Shown piece after piece: positions 5,681-7,851 of a stretch of DNA of 7,851 nt. The stretch lies in contig MGXV01000072.1 of assembly GCA_001801485.1 (NCBI GenBank), positions 1 to 7,851 on the forward strand, read 5' to 3'. The notes under the pieces were generated by a model. It did not search any database. It was not told the origin of the DNA and worked only from the letters and a program-made list of their open reading frames with translations. A program made the position numbers and the translations under genes. The stretch comes from Gammaproteobacteria bacterium RIFCSPHIGHO2_12_FULL_37_14 (lineage in GTDB: Bacteria; Pseudomonadota; Gammaproteobacteria; DSM-16500). The first letter of the stretch is position 1. Each line of letters begins with the position of its first letter.

Positions 5681-6787
5681 TTAAGCCTTAGCAAAACTAA
5701 TAACACTTTTAAAAATATCTGGTGCTGGTGGCTTCAACAATAATTCCGCATATTGTTCTACAGAATACCGTTTAATCAAGCCAGGTGGCAACAGATTCAT
5801 TTTAGCGGATAAGGTATTTAAATGCTGTATAGCGCCTTGAAAATCTTCATGTCCCGCATTCACAGATCCCACTATATCTTGGTTTTTAAGAACAATATCT
5901 CGCATGATAGTGCCTGCGTTAATATCGATGGATTCTTTACGACCGGGAATGCCTGTCCACACAAAAACACCGTTGTAACCGAGCAATGGAAACATTTCGA
6001 ATGATAGTTTTGATGCACCAGATCCATCAAAAATAACATCAATATTACCGGAAATAGACTTTCCTAATTGCGTAATATCACTTGTTTGTGCCGACACATA
6101 ATGTGCACCCAATATCGTTGCAATTTTTGCGCGTGATGTGTTTTCTGATTCTAGTGAATATACCGTTACATCAAATCCACGAATAACGCAAACAAGCGCC
6201 GCTAACAATCCAACAGGACCTGCGCCAATAACGATGGCGTGATATTTATCCATATCGGCACCACCCCATGGCAATCTTTTTTGGATGGTGTAAATTTCGC
6301 GAACCGCTTTTTCAGCGATTGTTAATGGCTCGGTTAATATGCCGATATCTTTCAAATTAGCGGGCACATGCAACATATATTTTTGATCATCTACTACATA
6401 TTCGGTCATAAAGCCGTGTATGCCGTTAATGCCACGTTCTTTGAAATCCCCGGTATAGCAAAAATCTTGTCTTCCGGCTTGGCATGCCATGCAATATTTA
6501 TGCGGGCAGGGGCGACGCACCATTGTCACGACTAAATCGCCCACCTTTAAATCAGTTACGCCAGAGCCGATTTCTATTACTTGGCCCAATGATTCATGAC
6601 CTAAAATTAAAAAATCAGAGCCTTCGGGTGGCGCGCCGTATTTAAATTCACATATTTCACGATCAGTCCCGCAAATGCCGACATCCAATATTTTTAATTT
6701 TACCTGTGTGGGCGATTCTATTTTTGGTTCTGGAACATCAATTAACTTAACTTTTTTTTCATTGGGAAAAACGGCAATGGCTTTCAT
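5681..6787 (-). CDS. Zinc-dependent glucose 1-dehydrogenase, archaeal type
   Basis: A 368-aa medium-chain alcohol-dehydrogenase-superfamily protein of the archaeal glucose dehydrogenase group. Catalytic zinc residues are Cys39 (GICGTD), His64 and Glu65 (GHES); the structural-zinc cysteines are 94, 99, 102 and 110; TEP (152-154) matches the conserved Glu near the active site. The cofactor-binding loop is GAGPVG (188-193). It oxidises an aldose, probably D-glucose, to the 1,5-lactone. A start 22 codons further upstream (6853) is possible in frame but would overlap the lactonase gene by 62 bp and add residues unlike the family; ATG 6787 has AGAGGAA 7 bases before it and begins the family pattern MKAIAV. 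The Arg pair that contacts the NADP 2'-phosphate in archaeal relatives appears replaced (YSLES, 210-214), which may mean NAD preference. It lies 4 bp after the lactonase gene. Confidence 0.88.
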   Translation of the reverse strand: MKAIAVFPNEKKVKLIDVPEPKIESPTQVKLKILDVGICGTDREICEFKYGAPPEGSDFLILGHESLGQVIEIGSGVTDLKVGDLVVTMVRRPCPHKYCMACQAGRQDFCYTGDFKERGINGIHGFMTEYVVDDQKYMLHVPANLKDIGILTEPLTIAEKAVREIYTIQKRLPWGGADMDKYHAIVIGAGPVGLLAALVCVIRGFDVTVYSLESENTSRAKIATILGAHYVSAQTSDITQLGKSISGNIDVIFDGSGASKLSFEMFPLLGYNGVFVWTGIPGRKESIDINAGTIMRDIVLKNQDIVGSVNAGHEDFQGAIQHLNTLSAKMNLLPPGLIKRYSVEQYAELLLKPPAPDIFKSVISFAKA

Positions 6788-6791
6788 ATGA

Positions 6792-7670
6792 TTATTCCTC
6801 TTTAAAACAGGGCTCGTTGACACCAGGCACATCGACATCAATTGCAAAAACACATCCGGCTTGCGGTTGATTTTTTAATTCAGACGCTAAAACATCTCTT
6901 TTTGCAGATGTTACAAATAATGTTTTTAAATCAGAGCCGCCTAAGCAACAACTGGTTGGTGCTGAAACAGGCATTTTAATGACTTGATCAACTTTTCCGT
7001 CAGGATCATAACGTGTGACACGCCAACCATTAAAATGACAACCCCACAAATATCCTTGTGAATCAATCGTCATACCATCAGGATATCCTGCATTTTCAGG
7101 CACTTTTGCAAAAATAACCGGATTGTGAATTTCACCCGCATCACTGTCAAAATCATAACGATAAATAATGCATTTTGGAGAATCTGCGATATAAAAATAT
7201 TTTGAATCTAAGCTTGCTATTAATGCATTGGCAACAATAAAATTACCCGCCTGCTTGATTAATTTTTTTTGTAGGGTGAATCGAAGAATATCGCCTGTCG
7301 GTTCAGACTCAGCAAGATCTTTGCATCCCACCCAAAAACGTCCCAGGCGGTCGCAATGACCATCGTTAAACATGCTTTTTTCTGCAGTTTTTTCGGATAA
7401 TTTTGCAAGATAATTTATTTGATTGGACACCGGATTTAAAATCGCAATGCCATTTTTTAATGCGGCAATTAATCCGCCGTTTTTATTCGGCGCAACACAA
7501 CAAATATCGGCTGGCATGATCCACGATTGATGATTATTATTTTTTGGGTCGAGCCGATGTAATTCAGGTTTGATAATATCCACCCAATACAACACCTTTT
7601 CAAGCGGATGCCAAATTGGACCTTCGCCTAAAATACATGGCTCGTTGTAAATGCAGCGAATTGAATTCAT
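6792..7670 (-). CDS. SMP-30/gluconolactonase family sugar lactonase
   Basis: A 292-aa six-bladed beta-propeller of the SMP-30/regucalcin/gluconolactonase family, of normal length. Metal-site residues are in place: Glu16 in LGEGP, Asn148 in VANAL, and Asp198 in GYPDGMTID. The FNDGHCDRLGRFWVG segment (101-115) supplies the conserved Asn102. It should hydrolyse the aldonolactone made by the next gene's dehydrogenase to the open acid, in the cytoplasm since no signal peptide is seen. Two departures are visible: the Arg that normally precedes F-N-D (Arg101 in human SMP-30, a substrate contact) is Met100, and the usual P-N-G of the Asn148 loop is A-N-A. Substrate range may therefore differ from classical gluconolactonases. 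The start overlaps the stop of the upstream gene as ATGA, and 4 bp separate it from the dehydrogenase gene. Confidence 0.88.
   Translation of the reverse strand: MNSIRCIYNEPCILGEGPIWHPLEKVLYWVDIIKPELHRLDPKNNNHQSWIMPADICCVAPNKNGGLIAALKNGIAILNPVSNQINYLAKLSEKTAEKSMFNDGHCDRLGRFWVGCKDLAESEPTGDILRFTLQKKLIKQAGNFIVANALIASLDSKYFYIADSPKCIIYRYDFDSDAGEIHNPVIFAKVPENAGYPDGMTIDSQGYLWGCHFNGWRVTRYDPDGKVDQVIKMPVSAPTSCCLGGSDLKTLFVTSAKRDVLASELKNQPQAGCVFAIDVDVPGVNEPCFKEE
6795..6801 (-). promoter_or_regulatory. Ribosome-binding site that fixes the dehydrogenase start
   Basis: AGAGGAA on the minus strand lies inside the last codons of the lactonase gene, 7 bases before ATG 6787. It argues for the short form of the dehydrogenase over the longer reading from 6853 and suggests coupling of the two genes' translation. 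Confidence 0.75.
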
Positions 7671-7851
7671 TCTTTACCCATCGGAACGTGTTTGACTAGC
7701 GCTGTTTTTTCATGTCTCCAAACAGGATCTGCTGGAAATAATGAATTCATAAATACGACCTGTGGTGGTTCTACAAACCAAGGCGTTACCGTGTCACGCC
7801 ACCGAAAAAAATGAGGTGTATTTAAATGCGCATCAAAAGCCGCTTCGTCTT
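7667..7851 (-). CDS. C-terminal end of an ABM/YgiN-like monooxygenase-fold protein (partial)
   Basis: An open frame enters at the right edge and ends at TGA (7669-7667), giving the last 60 residues of a protein. The beginning, DEAAFDAHLNTPHFFRW, matches the typical E-A-A-F-x-A-H-x-x-T-P-H-F helix of antibiotic-biosynthesis-monooxygenase (ABM, YgiN-like) domains. The rest (VTPWFVEPPQ, then VFMNSLFPADPVWR) is the last strand and a longer tail than YgiN. The stop overlaps the lactonase start as ATGA, so the gene belongs to the sugar operon. Its role there is unknown. The upstream part could be a single ABM domain or a larger fused protein. The reading frame is clear; the family call is from one motif. 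Confidence 0.55.
   Translation of the reverse strand, partial: DEAAFDAHLNTPHFFRWRDTVTPWFVEPPQVVFMNSLFPADPVWRHEKTALVKHVPMGKE

Noticed and set aside
6788..6853. Longer dehydrogenase reading from ATG 6853 (22 extra residues)
   Set aside because: It overlaps the lactonase gene, lacks family resemblance in the added part, and a good ribosome-binding site lies right before ATG 6787.

Overview
The window (about 40% G+C by eye) looks like the chromosome of a gammaproteobacterium, most likely a member of the Legionellales (Coxiella / Legionella / Berkiella / Aquicella-like). The reasons are the moderately AT-rich genes, the ankyrin-like tandem-repeat protein of a type I associate with that order, and a glucose-oxidation operon. 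This assignment is inference from style and content; no rRNA or other marker gene is present.

Layout. (1) 1-1215, minus strand: a two-gene unit. A shikimate-kinase-fold P-loop protein with a diverged active site (706-1215) is followed after 12 bp by the first 231 codons of a protein made of 26-residue ankyrin-like repeats, which runs off the left edge. A good -10 box (TATAAT) lies upstream of the pair. (2) 1216-3363, mainly plus strand: a divergent intergenic region with a possible 51-codon ORF and three DnaA-box-like 9-mers. It leads into a 500-aa DUF3987/YfjI-type primase-helicase-like protein (1552-3054), the kind carried by prophages, satellites and integrative elements. Directly after it is a compact set of 9-bp repeats (CTACAGTTG) in both orientations, forming a perfect 15-bp inverted repeat: the best candidate in the window for a replication origin or cis-acting site. 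A second repeat, 17 bp at a 20-bp period, lies further on. (3) 3364-7851, minus strand: a tight operon transcribed right to left. It holds the tail of an ABM (YgiN-like) monooxygenase-fold protein, an SMP-30/gluconolactonase, an archaeal-type zinc glucose 1-dehydrogenase, an MFS sugar/proton symporter and an aldose 1-epimerase.

How the genes fit together. The five operon genes give a route for uptake and oxidation of an aldose, probably glucose. The symporter imports the sugar, the mutarotase equilibrates its anomers, the dehydrogenase oxidises it to the lactone and the lactonase opens the lactone to the aldonate. That is the entry to a non-phosphorylated or semi-phosphorylated Entner-Doudoroff pathway; the dehydratase, kinase or aldolase that would follow is not in the window and may lie upstream (beyond 7851). 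The DUF3987 gene and its repeats appear to be a separate small replication module between two host-type transcription units. I see no integrase, relaxase, tRNA or obvious att duplication inside the window, so the module is either the edge of a larger element, a satellite or a remnant.
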